Of a DNA stretch of 8,150 nucleotides, positions 1 through 5,289 are shown piece by piece (positions within the stretch are counted from its first letter, which is position 1; each line of letters begins with the position of its first letter). The notes under the pieces were generated by a model. It made no database searches and was not told the origin of the DNA. It saw nothing but the letters and a program-made list of their open reading frames with translations. This stretch comes from Sphingomonas sp. (lineage in GTDB: Bacteria > Pseudomonadota > Alphaproteobacteria > Sphingomonadales > Sphingomonadaceae). The translations under genes and the position numbers were made by a program. The stretch is taken from the NCBI GenBank assembly GCA_013812805.1, contig JACCSV010000196.1, forward strand, positions 1 to 8,150, in the 5' to 3' direction.

Positions 1-51
1 GGGCGATTGGTAATTCATCTGATCGCTAGATTGGAGCGCCGCGGTGGCACT
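1..51. other. Window edge, no supported gene
   Basis: This is the sequence downstream of the oxidase gene. On the minus strand an ATG at position 18 opens a frame that runs off the window (M-N-Y-Q-S-P), but there is no clear ribosome binding site and too little sequence to call a gene. Confidence 0.3.
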
Positions 52-1146
52 TCAAGCGCAGCGCAGCGTGGCGACGAGCCGGCGGTGGCGTTCGACGATG
101 CGCGCGATCGCGGCGGGCTGGGGAACCGCGTCCCAGACGTTGCGCTCGAAGGTGCCGCCGAGCAAAATTCCGTCGGGCCGCGGGAACATGTAGGCGCCGC
201 GGATCGAGTAGGCGTAGCGCACTTCGGGCTGGGGAAGCAGGATCGCGAGCTGCCCGCGAACCGGGTGCAGTCCCTCGTCGCCGAACAGCTGCCGCGAGCC
301 CAGGCCGGTGCAGTTGAACACCAGTTTCTCGGGAAGCGCGGCGATGTCGGAAGGCGTTGCAAAGCTACGCACGCGGATAGCGCCCCCGTCGGCGAGCACG
401 TCCCGGGTCAGCTGCCGAAGGAACCGCCCGGTCTCGACATACATGGTGGTGAAGCGGGCAAGATCTTCGATGTCGAACGGATGTTCGCCCGAGCTGACAC
501 TCCGCAGTCCGGGCCGGTAAACGTCGTTCGGCGACACTTGCATCGGCCCCGGATCGACCTCCTCGTAGGTCGGCAGCCAGCGGATCCCGTAATCATCGCC
601 GACCATGATCTGGAAGCGGCGCCAGCTGTAGCTCATCGCCCGGGCGAACTGGGCGCGCCATTGCGGCGTGACGCTGTCGTCGCGGAAATGGCCGTACGGC
701 GAAATCTGTCCACCGGCGACGTTGGAGGTTGTCTCCGGCGGCAGCGCGGCGGCGTAGATGGTGACCGGGAAGCCCGCTTCCTGGACTAGGCGCGCCGTCG
801 TCAGCCCCATGATCCCGGCGCCGATCACGGCTACCGGGCCGCTGTGCCCTTGCAAGCCAAGCTCGGTCGCCAGCTTCGAACTTCCCCAGCTTAAGGTGAT
901 GCCGGCGCCGCCGTGGCCGTAATTGTGCACCAGGCGCTTGTCGCCAAGGGGGTCGGCACGGACGACAAAGCCGGAGGCGCGGTACGGCCGCAAGCCGGCC
1001 ATGGTGCGGATGACCCGCCCGGGGTCGACATTGACGGGTGCCAGCGGTGAGCAGGCGTCGAGCGCCCGTCGCGGCCCCGTCGTCGCGCAGCCGGCCAGCG
1101 CCAGCGCCGCGGAGCTGCCGACGAAAGTTCTGCGGTCTACAAACAC
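52..1146 (-). CDS. Exported FAD-dependent D-amino-acid-oxidase-like lipoprotein, circularly permuted
   Basis: This is a 364-aa flavoprotein of the DAO family, predicted to oxidise an amine or D-amino acid with FAD. The N-terminus has a twin-arginine motif (DRRTFVG, residues 4-10) and a lipobox ending at C20 (LAGC), so export by Tat and lipid anchoring are likely. Residues 51-56 (GLRPYR) and 73-88 (VHNYGHGG followed by GITLSWG) match the substrate-binding arginine region and the DAO signature. In ordinary D-amino-acid oxidases these lie near the C-terminus, but here they precede the FAD-binding Rossmann motif GAGIMG (109-114). The C-terminus stops at the segment that would normally lead into GLRPxR. 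The start is a GTG: an in-frame TAG lies four codons upstream and the next methionine is residue 50. Only a weak Shine-Dalgarno is visible. The gene begins 45 bp after hslV and is probably cotranscribed with it. The DAO family assignment is secure; the substrate is unknown. Confidence 0.88.
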   Translation of the reverse strand: MFVDRRTFVGSSAALALAGCATTGPRRALDACSPLAPVNVDPGRVIRTMAGLRPYRASGFVVRADPLGDKRLVHNYGHGGAGITLSWGSSKLATELGLQGHSGPVAVIGAGIMGLTTARLVQEAGFPVTIYAAALPPETTSNVAGGQISPYGHFRDDSVTPQWRAQFARAMSYSWRRFQIMVGDDYGIRWLPTYEEVDPGPMQVSPNDVYRPGLRSVSSGEHPFDIEDLARFTTMYVETGRFLRQLTRDVLADGGAIRVRSFATPSDIAALPEKLVFNCTGLGSRQLFGDEGLHPVRGQLAILLPQPEVRYAYSIRGAYMFPRPDGILLGGTFERNVWDAVPQPAAIARIVERHRRLVATLRCA

Positions 1147-1191
1147 CGGGATGCCCTACCGGCTTGTAACAGGAAATACAGGGGGCGTCGT

Positions 1192-1728
1192 TCAGCCGAC
1201 GCTTTCCACCGTCAGCCTGTCGTTGGTGAACACGCACACTTCCGCGGCAATGCCCATGGCGCGGCGCGCCAGCACCTCCGGATCGGGCTCATATTCGGAC
1301 AAGGCCCGCGCCGCGGCCAGCGCATAATTGCCGCCCGACCCGATCGCCGCGACCCCGCCTTCGGGCTCGAGCACGTCGCCGTTGCCGGTCAGGATCAGCA
1401 TCACCTCGGCGTCGGCGACGATCATCATCGCCTCGAGATTGCGCAGATATTTGTCCATCCGCCAGTCCTTGGCGAGCTCGACCGCCGCGCGAAGCAGCTG
1501 GCCGTTATGCTTCTCCAGCTTGCCTTCAAGCCGCTCGAACAAAGTGAAAGCGTCGGCGGTCGCGCCCGCAAAACCGCCGATGACCTTCCCCTCCGCGCCC
1601 AGCCGGCGCACTTTCTTGGCGTTGGGCTTGATCACCGTATTGCCGAGCGAAACTTGGCCGTCGCCGGCAATCACCGTGCGCCCGTCCTTCTTGACCCCAA
1701 GGATCGTCGTCCCGTGCCAGCTGTCCAT
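1192..1728 (-). CDS. hslV: ATP-dependent protease peptidase subunit HslV
   Basis: HslV is the threonine peptidase of the cytoplasmic HslUV (ClpQY) protease, forming a double hexamer capped by the HslU ATPase that degrades misfolded proteins. The 178-aa length is normal. A short propeptide (MDSWHG) precedes the catalytic threonine T7 in HGTTIL. The conserved AGDGQ (21-25) supplies D23, and KKVRRL (38-43) supplies K39, corresponding to the active-site Asp17 and Lys33 of the mature E. coli enzyme. GSGGNYALAAARAL (130-143) is also typical. The start is supported by a strong Shine-Dalgarno, AAAGGAG at 1734-1740. hslU is not found directly downstream, where it often lies in alphaproteobacteria; the oxidase gene follows instead. 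hslU may lie beyond position 1. Confidence 0.97.
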   Translation of the reverse strand: MDSWHGTTILGVKKDGRTVIAGDGQVSLGNTVIKPNAKKVRRLGAEGKVIGGFAGATADAFTLFERLEGKLEKHNGQLLRAAVELAKDWRMDKYLRNLEAMMIVADAEVMLILTGNGDVLEPEGGVAAIGSGGNYALAAARALSEYEPDPEVLARRAMGIAAEVCVFTNDRLTVESVG

Positions 1729-1780
1729 GCCCGCTCCTTTGTCCGAGCGCGATTTGGGAAGAGCCGGTCAGCCTTGCAAG

Positions 1781-2671
1781 CTAGCGCGACGCTGCGCGGC
1801 GCGGCGCGGCCCGCGGCTGCGAGTGCTGGAGCAGGAAGCCTGCGCTCTCCGCAAGCGCCGGCGTCCGCCCGCGAAACGTGCCGGCGAGCGAGACGACCGT
1901 GTCGATGTGGTTGACCCCGCTGTACATCCGCAGCGTCACCGGCGCTCCGAGCTGCCGGAGCCGCTCGGCGAGGCGGCTGCTGTTGTAGGGCATCACCACC
2001 CGGTCCGCGGTTCCGTGGGCCAGCAGCATCGGCGGCGCGTCGGCGCGGGCGAAGCTGATCGGCTGGGTTTCGGCCGGGTTGGGCCAGGCGCCGAACGCGT
2101 TTTGGCCGCGGGCTTCGGTGAACGGATGAAAATCGTACGGCCCCGACAGCAAGGCGGCGGCGCGGACGATCGTCGGGTCGACCCCGGCGTTGCGCAGATA
2201 GCGCTGGTCGAGCGTCAGCATCGCCCCGATGTAGGCGCCGGCGGAATGGCCGGCGATGGTCACGCGGTTGGGGTCGCCGCCGTACCGCCCGATATTGTCG
2301 CGCACCCATTTCACCGCCAGCGCGCCGTCCTCGACGAACGCCGGGAACCGCACCGACGGCACCAGCCGGTAATCGGGGATTACGGCGATGAACCCGTTGC
2401 CGGCATAGGCCGCTCCGGCAAAGCCATAGTCGGCAGCGGCGCCCTCGTTCCAGCCGCCGCCGTAGAAGAAGACGACCACCGGCAGCGGCTGCTCGCCGCT
2501 CCGCCGCGGCGCCCAGATATCCAGTGTCTGTCGCGGGTCAGCACCGTAGGCGAGCGAACGCGCCGCCTGGCGCGCGTCGCCGGACGACGTCAGCCGATCA
2601 AAATTGGTGAGAAGCCGCGCCGGCGAGCAGGCGGTCAGTGCCAGCAGCGGCGCCGCCCACGCCCACCTCAT
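1781..2671 (-). CDS. Alpha/beta hydrolase lipoprotein (carboxylesterase-like)
   Basis: This encodes a predicted serine esterase of the alpha/beta-hydrolase fold, 296 aa from the chosen start. That start gives a lipoprotein signal (a short hydrophobic stretch, then LTAC with C15), placing the enzyme in the envelope. The oxyanion-loop motif is YGGGW (70-74), the common HGGG with Tyr in place of His. The nucleophile elbow is GHSAG (S143), and the remaining triad members are D223 (HGTAD) and H255 (GVNH). The frame stays open upstream to an ATG at 2764 and a GTG at 2722, but those would add an arginine-rich, non-signal N-terminus. No good Shine-Dalgarno marks any of the three, so the start rests on the signal peptide. 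It is followed after 52 bp by hslV. The architecture fits BD-FAE or kynurenine-formamidase-like esterases; the substrate is unknown. Confidence 0.87.
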   Translation of the reverse strand: MRWAWAAPLLALTACSPARLLTNFDRLTSSGDARQAARSLAYGADPRQTLDIWAPRRSGEQPLPVVVFFYGGGWNEGAAADYGFAGAAYAGNGFIAVIPDYRLVPSVRFPAFVEDGALAVKWVRDNIGRYGGDPNRVTIAGHSAGAYIGAMLTLDQRYLRNAGVDPTIVRAAALLSGPYDFHPFTEARGQNAFGAWPNPAETQPISFARADAPPMLLAHGTADRVVMPYNSSRLAERLRQLGAPVTLRMYSGVNHIDTVVSLAGTFRGRTPALAESAGFLLQHSQPRAAPRRAASR

Positions 2672-2768
2672 CGCCGACGGGCGGCGGGAACGTCCTGGTC
2701 TGGCTTGGGAATGTCGCGGCACGCCGGCGATCTGGGAGGTCGCACCACGAAGCGCAACCGTCATCGCC

Positions 2769-3287
2769 CTATTGCTGCGGCACCGACCCTTGCGCGCGCA
2801 CCCATTTGACCAGCTCGTCGAGCTGGATTGCCTGCTCGGTCGCGATCAACTCGTCCGGCGGAGAAAATCGGTCTTGACCGGCAGCTTCATCAGTTGCGCG
2901 GGAGGAAGCGGGTAGGCCGGGCACTGCCGCTGCTGGGCTACCACCGGGATCGGCTGCGGCGCGCCCCGACCGGTGCTGCACCCGGCCGAAGCGAGCGCGA
3001 GCAGCGGCAATGCGGCTTTGAAAATCATTGGCTGTCCTTTCATTGATTCGCCCCTGCGCAGTTTGCACTCGGGCGGCGTTGGCTGCATCGGCCCGGCGCG
3101 CCTGCGCGGCGGCGGCTCGGTAGTTGGCAGCAGTGGCCAGGTGCGCAGCCTTCTCGGCGACCACCTGCTGCTGCCGCAGGGTTGCGGTGGATTTCCAGCG
3201 GTTGCGGTCATTGATCAGCAACGCCAGCGACAGCGCGCAAAGGATGCCGATTACCAGCTTGAGCATGACCGTGTTCACCAAGGTCAT
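2769..3287 (-). CDS. Inner-membrane spanin (Rz-like, i-spanin)
   Basis: This is a 172-aa protein with one N-terminal membrane segment (about residues 8-25, rich in Leu, Ile and Ala). A long Ala/Arg/Gln-rich helical region that could form a coiled coil follows (about 30-100), then a Pro/Gly-containing tail. This is the layout of phage Rz proteins, which are anchored in the inner membrane and pair with an outer-membrane lipoprotein to fuse the two membranes at the last step of lysis. The ATG overlaps the stop of the preceding holin frame (ATGA, 3284-3287), indicating translational coupling; GAGGA lies about 10 nt upstream. A lipoprotein gene lies wholly inside it in another frame, which is the strongest support for the Rz/Rz1 call. 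The sequence itself is not a recognised family member, as is usual for spanins. Confidence 0.75.
   Translation of the reverse strand: MTLVNTVMLKLVIGILCALSLALLINDRNRWKSTATLRQQQVVAEKAAHLATAANYRAAAAQARRADAANAARVQTAQGRINERTANDFQSRIAAARARFGRVQHRSGRAAADPGGSPAAAVPGLPASSRATDEAAGQDRFSPPDELIATEQAIQLDELVKWVRAQGSVPQQ
2846..3028 (-). CDS. Outer-membrane spanin lipoprotein (Rz1-like, o-spanin), nested
   Basis: This is a 60-aa lipoprotein read in a different frame entirely within the Rz-like gene, as in lambda Rz/Rz1. The signal sequence MIFKAALPLLALASAGC ends at the lipid-modified C17. The 43 residues after it are proline-rich (GAPQPIP, CPAYPLPP), which is characteristic of o-spanins. The chosen ATG has a good Shine-Dalgarno, AAAGGA at 3035-3040 with a 6-nt spacer; a second in-frame ATG at 3043 would add five residues (MKGQP). 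The mature protein would sit in the inner leaflet of the outer membrane and bind the periplasmic part of the i-spanin. It lacks a named family match, so the call rests on lipobox, composition, size and embedded position. Confidence 0.75.
   Translation of the reverse strand: MIFKAALPLLALASAGCSTGRGAPQPIPVVAQQRQCPAYPLPPAQLMKLPVKTDFLRRTS
3035..3040 (-). promoter_or_regulatory. Ribosome binding site of the nested o-spanin
   Basis: AAAGGA lies 6 nt before the ATG at 3028, inside the i-spanin coding region. It decides the start in favour of 3028 over 3043 and is evidence that the embedded frame is translated. Confidence 0.6.
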
Positions 3288-3514
3288 GGGCGGTCGTCCT
3301 CGGCCTCGAGGCTGATTCCGTCGCGGCCAGCGGCACCCTTGAATCGGCCGACCGGTCCGCCCACCAGCAGCCCGATCATCACCGCCGCCATCGCCGCGAT
3401 GAACCCGCCCAGCGTGCAGCCGAAGATGACGACGATGGTATGCTCCTCGCCGTTCGACCAGCCGCCCCACATCAACAGCGCGACCATCGCCATCGCCATA
3501 ATCCCGCAGAACAT
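3284..3514 (-). CDS. Two-TM holin candidate
   Basis: This short hydrophobic protein (76 aa from the ATG at 3514) has two clear membrane segments, roughly residues 1-19 (MFCGIMAMAMVALLMWGGW) and 26-53. A short polar turn (SNGEEH) joins them, and a charged C-terminal tail (EAEDDRP) follows. Size, topology and position between endolysin and spanin genes fit a class II-like holin, which permeabilises the inner membrane so the endolysin can reach peptidoglycan. No convincing Shine-Dalgarno precedes the ATG. An alternative TTG at 3592 would overlap the canonical endolysin stop and give 102 aa. As the sequence stands this frame is also continuous with the endolysin frame upstream. Its stop overlaps the i-spanin start. 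The holin role is inferred from context, not from a family match. Confidence 0.6.
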   Translation of the reverse strand: MFCGIMAMAMVALLMWGGWSNGEEHTIVVIFGCTLGGFIAAMAAVMIGLLVGGPVGRFKGAAGRDGISLEAEDDRP

Positions 3515-4132
3515 GCCGGCGCCGCACGCCAGCCAGCCGTAAATCAGCCGCTGACCCTCGGCGAACGTTTGCGGCGGGGGAAATTTATCCAACGCGGTTC
3601 GCCAGCCAGCCGTACAGGAACGCTTCGTGGCCGGCCGTCGCTCCGCCAGCCGAATGTAGCGCTCGCCCTGGAGCGCCTCCAGCGCCCGCCGCAGCACCGC
3701 CTCGCCGCTTGCCGCGCCGCGGGCTGCGAAGAAGCGGTCCAGCGCACCCAGCGTGGCCGGGCCGATGCGGCCATCGGGGGTAAGATCGGGATAGTCGCGG
3801 TCGTTGCGGTTGAGCGCGGTCAGCGCCCGTTGCAGGAAGGCGACGGCGACCGCCGGGCCCATGTTGACGCCGGTGTCGAACAGCTCCGCGGCAACCGCTT
3901 GGGACCGCTCGGCGACGGCGTCGAGCTGGGGCCGTAACCAGTATAGCCGCCGGTAGATGACAGCCGCTTCTTCGCGCGGCAGCTTGCGCATCGAGCCGCG
4001 GTATCCGTGTGCCCTGGCCACCGCTTCGGTGATCCCCCAGCAGGTCGGGCCGCCGCGATCGGCGGGATGGTTGACGTACCCGCCCTCGCGCTCGATCAGC
4101 TCCTCGACCAGCTCGTCGATTGAACCTCCCAC
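3284..4132 (-). CDS. GH108 endolysin frame, as written fused to the holin frame (282 codons)
   Basis: Residues 5-95 form a glycoside hydrolase 108 (N-acetylmuramidase) domain with the catalytic-glutamate motif EGGY (E16) and DRGGPTCWGIT (25-35). Residues about 98-168 resemble the peptidoglycan-binding PG_binding_3 domain (DGRIGPATLGAL, ALQGERYIRLAERRP). After residue 169 the frame loses family resemblance and continues through a spacer into the two membrane segments of the holin. The normal GH108 ending, HEAFLYGWLANRVG then stop at 3585-3587, is present in the other frame. A one-base deletion, sequencing error or -1 frameshift near 3627-3640 therefore explains the fusion. The start is GTG at 4132, with GGGAG at 4139-4143 and a 6-nt spacer. 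It is the first gene of the lysis cassette and cleaves glycan strands during lysis. Confidence 0.7.
   Translation of the reverse strand: MGGSIDELVEELIEREGGYVNHPADRGGPTCWGITEAVARAHGYRGSMRKLPREEAAVIYRRLYWLRPQLDAVAERSQAVAAELFDTGVNMGPAVAVAFLQRALTALNRNDRDYPDLTPDGRIGPATLGALDRFFAARGAASGEAVLRRALEALQGERYIRLAERRPATKRSCTAGWRTALDKFPPPQTFAEGQRLIYGWLACGAGMFCGIMAMAMVALLMWGGWSNGEEHTIVVIFGCTLGGFIAAMAAVMIGLLVGGPVGRFKGAAGRDGISLEAEDDRP
3527..3614. repeat. 15-bp direct repeat spanning the endolysin/holin junction
   Basis: CGCCAGCCAGCCGTA occurs at 3527-3541 and again at 3600-3614, 73 bp apart. On the coding strand both copies read Tyr-Gly-Trp-Leu-Ala, one in the canonical endolysin frame and one in the holin frame. 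The intervening bases are not themselves repeated, so this is not a simple tandem duplication. Confidence 0.7.
3585..4132 (-). pseudogene. Canonical endolysin extent if the frameshift is corrected
   Basis: Correcting one base near 3627-3640 gives an endolysin of about 182 aa, a usual length for GH108 lysozymes, ending at the TAA at 3585-3587. The shift is clear because LAERRP in the first frame and HEAFLYGWLANRVG in the second are contiguous parts of the same family pattern. The shift site (GGCCGGCC context) is not a classical slippery heptamer, so a mutation or read error is more likely than programmed frameshifting. If real in the genome, the peptidoglycan-binding C-terminus is altered and the enzyme may be inactive or membrane-tethered. 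Confidence 0.65.
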
Positions 4133-4137
4133 CAGCT

Positions 4138-4160
4138 TCTCCCGCTTCCGAGTCGGGAGA
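4138..4160. promoter_or_regulatory. Inverted repeat enclosing the endolysin ribosome binding site
   Basis: TCTCCCG (4138-4144) pairs with CGGGAGA (4154-4160) across a 9-nt loop. On the minus strand the 3' arm contains the GGGAG Shine-Dalgarno of the endolysin GTG start, so a hairpin in the mRNA could hide it. There is no T-tract, so it is not a terminator. Confidence 0.4.
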
Positions 4161-4168
4161 TGTCATAA

Positions 4169-4176
4169 CCAAATCG
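4169..4176. repeat. Candidate left target-site duplicate (imperfect)
   Basis: CCAAATCG here compares with CCAAATTG at 6681-6688 (7 of 8). The 8-bp length fits IS1595-family target duplications. However, the distances from the inverted repeats are unequal (12 bp on the left, 2 bp on the right), so this may be chance. Confidence 0.25.
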
Positions 4177-4188
4177 GTTAGCTGTAGG

Positions 4189-4221
4189 AAAGCACTTCCC
4201 GTTTATCCCCTTGACACACCC
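4189..4221 (+). repeat. Left terminal inverted repeat
   Basis: It starts AAAGCACTTCCC and contains TATCCCCTTGACACACCC. It differs from the reverse complement of 6646-6678 at five positions. It also carries the -35 hexamer TTGACA used for the transposase promoter. Confidence 0.85.
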
Positions 4222-4238
4222 TAGCCACCTGTTATGAA
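4211..4238 (+). promoter_or_regulatory. Transposase promoter, likely giving a leaderless mRNA
   Basis: TTGACA (4211-4216, inside the left inverted repeat) and TATGAA (4233-4238) are separated by 16 nt. Transcription would start near 4244-4246, at or next to the transposase ATG. There is no usable Shine-Dalgarno: AAAGGG ends one base before the ATG. Confidence 0.55.
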
Positions 4239-4243
4239 AGGGC

Positions 4244-5149
4244 ATGACAAAGAAAAGTCCCTCTGCATCGCCCGCGTTTTCGGTCCGCGAGTTCTTCGCT
4301 CGCTTCCCGGACGAACGAGCCTGTCTGGAACATATCATGTCGGTTCGGCATGGTGGCACGAAGCTCGACTGCCCTTCGTGCGGCACGGTCGGCTCGCAGT
4401 TCCACAAGCTGCGCGAGCGCCGCGTCTACGCTTGCCCCGAGTGTCGGTTCCAGATCGCGCCGACTGCGGGCACCATCCTACAGGACACGCGCACCCCGCT
4501 CGTTTCGTGGTTTTACGCTATGTATCTCTTCTGCACGACGCGGCACGGGGTCAGCGGCAAAGAGCTTCAGCGCCAGCTCGGCGTCACCTATAAGACCGCC
4601 TACCGCATCGGTATGCAGATCAGAAAGCTGGCCGAAAAGGCTAACAACTTCGACGAGCTGCTGTCTGGCCATGTCGAAATCGACGAGGCCTATATCGGCG
4701 GTCGGGCAGTCGGCCTTGGAACGGGCAACTACCGCGTCAACAAAACCACCGTCATGGCGATCATGGAGCGCAAGGGCCGCATGGTCGCCCGCGTCGTTCC
4801 CGATGCAAAGACGGTCAACCTCCGCCCGATCGTGCTTGAGACTGTCGAGACTGGCGCGACCGTTTCAACTGACGAACTGCGCAGCTACGGCTTACTCACC
4901 AGCGACGGCTACCGGCATGGCCGCGTTAACCATAAGGCTGGTGAGTATGCCCGCTATGTCTGCAAGAGCCTCACCTTCCACACGAACACCGTGGAAGGCT
5001 TCTGGCGGCTGTTCAAAGCGTCGGTTCGTTCAACTCATGTGTCGATCAGCTCGAAGCACATGCAGCGCTACCTCGATGAGTTCAGCTTCCGCGTAAACCA
5101 CCGCGAGCGCGTGAACGGGATGTTCGACCTGCTGGTCGGGGCGCTTTGA
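4244..5149 (+). CDS. IS1595-family transposase
   Basis: This 301-aa DDE-type transposase moves the surrounding element by cutting and joining at its inverted repeats. An N-terminal zinc ribbon has the pairs C43/C46 (CPSC) and C64/C67 (CPEC), followed by the family segment TPLVSWFYAMYLF (84-96). The HGVSGKELQRQLGVTYKTAYR stretch (101-121) forms a helix-turn-helix-like region. The catalytic domain (about 140-290) has D147 in HVEIDEAYIGG, D210 in VSTDELRSYG and E251 in TVEGFW, and ends with a FRVNHRE motif. Length and motif set fit the ISNwi1-like subgroup (from memory). The gene looks intact, so the element may be mobile. Its 3' end overlaps a convergent small gene, and a weak TGATG overlap leads into another open frame on the same strand. 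Confidence 0.94.
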   Translation: MTKKSPSASPAFSVREFFARFPDERACLEHIMSVRHGGTKLDCPSCGTVGSQFHKLRERRVYACPECRFQIAPTAGTILQDTRTPLVSWFYAMYLFCTTRHGVSGKELQRQLGVTYKTAYRIGMQIRKLAEKANNFDELLSGHVEIDEAYIGGRAVGLGTGNYRVNKTTVMAIMERKGRMVARVVPDAKTVNLRPIVLETVETGATVSTDELRSYGLLTSDGYRHGRVNHKAGEYARYVCKSLTFHTNTVEGFWRLFKASVRSTHVSISSKHMQRYLDEFSFRVNHRERVNGMFDLLVGAL

Positions 5150-5273
5150 TGAGCGCCCCCAAGCGCCGGTCAAACTCGGCTCTGTCAACCTCTACGCCGT
5201 CGGCTTCCGCTTGCCGGATGAACGGCTCTAAGTCGCCCGATGCTAACGCCTCGGATAAGGTAACGCGCTCCAC
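5082..5273 (-). CDS. Small passenger protein of unknown function (63 aa)
   Basis: The GTG start at 5273 has an AGAGGG Shine-Dalgarno at 5280-5285 with a 6-nt spacer. An ATG at 5321 would add 16 residues that look non-coding. The protein has an acidic helical first half (VTLSEALASGDLEPFIRQ, AEFDRRLGALIKA) and a basic Arg/Ser/Gly tail (RTSRSRARGG), suggesting a small helical protein with a nucleic-acid-friendly tail. I recall similar small proteins next to related transposases in alphaproteobacteria, but cannot verify this here. The gene runs tail-to-tail into the transposase, overlapping its last 68 bp. Its start lies only 16 nt from the start of the divergent 92-aa gene. Confidence 0.6.
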   Translation of the reverse strand: MERVTLSEALASGDLEPFIRQAEADGVEVDRAEFDRRLGALIKAPRPAGRTSRSRARGGLRGS

Positions 5274-5289
5274 TGACTGCCCTCTCGTA

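Noticed and set aside
7..789. 260-codon plus-strand open frame
   Set aside because: It is antisense to the oxidase gene, which has clear motifs.
1328..2809. 493-codon plus-strand open frame
   Set aside because: It lies antisense to hslV and the hydrolase. Its Arg/Pro/Ala/His-rich composition is typical of shadow frames in GC-rich DNA, and it has no recognisable motif.
3585..4172. 195-codon minus-strand frame as an independent gene
   Set aside because: Only its last 14 codons match the GH108 ending. The rest is a shifted reading of the endolysin, so it is evidence of a frameshift, not a separate gene.
4096..4407. 103-codon minus-strand frame across the left IS end
   Set aside because: It overlaps the transposase start antisense and the endolysin start in another frame. 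No motif was recognised. It includes the bases that would extend the transpeptidase if the element were removed, but is not a gene now.
5149..5289. N-terminal extension of the 92-aa gene, coupled to the transposase by TGATG
   Set aside because: The overlap is attractive, but the extension is Ser/Thr-rich without pattern and antisense to the 63-aa gene, which looks properly coding. It is kept only as a possible coupling route.
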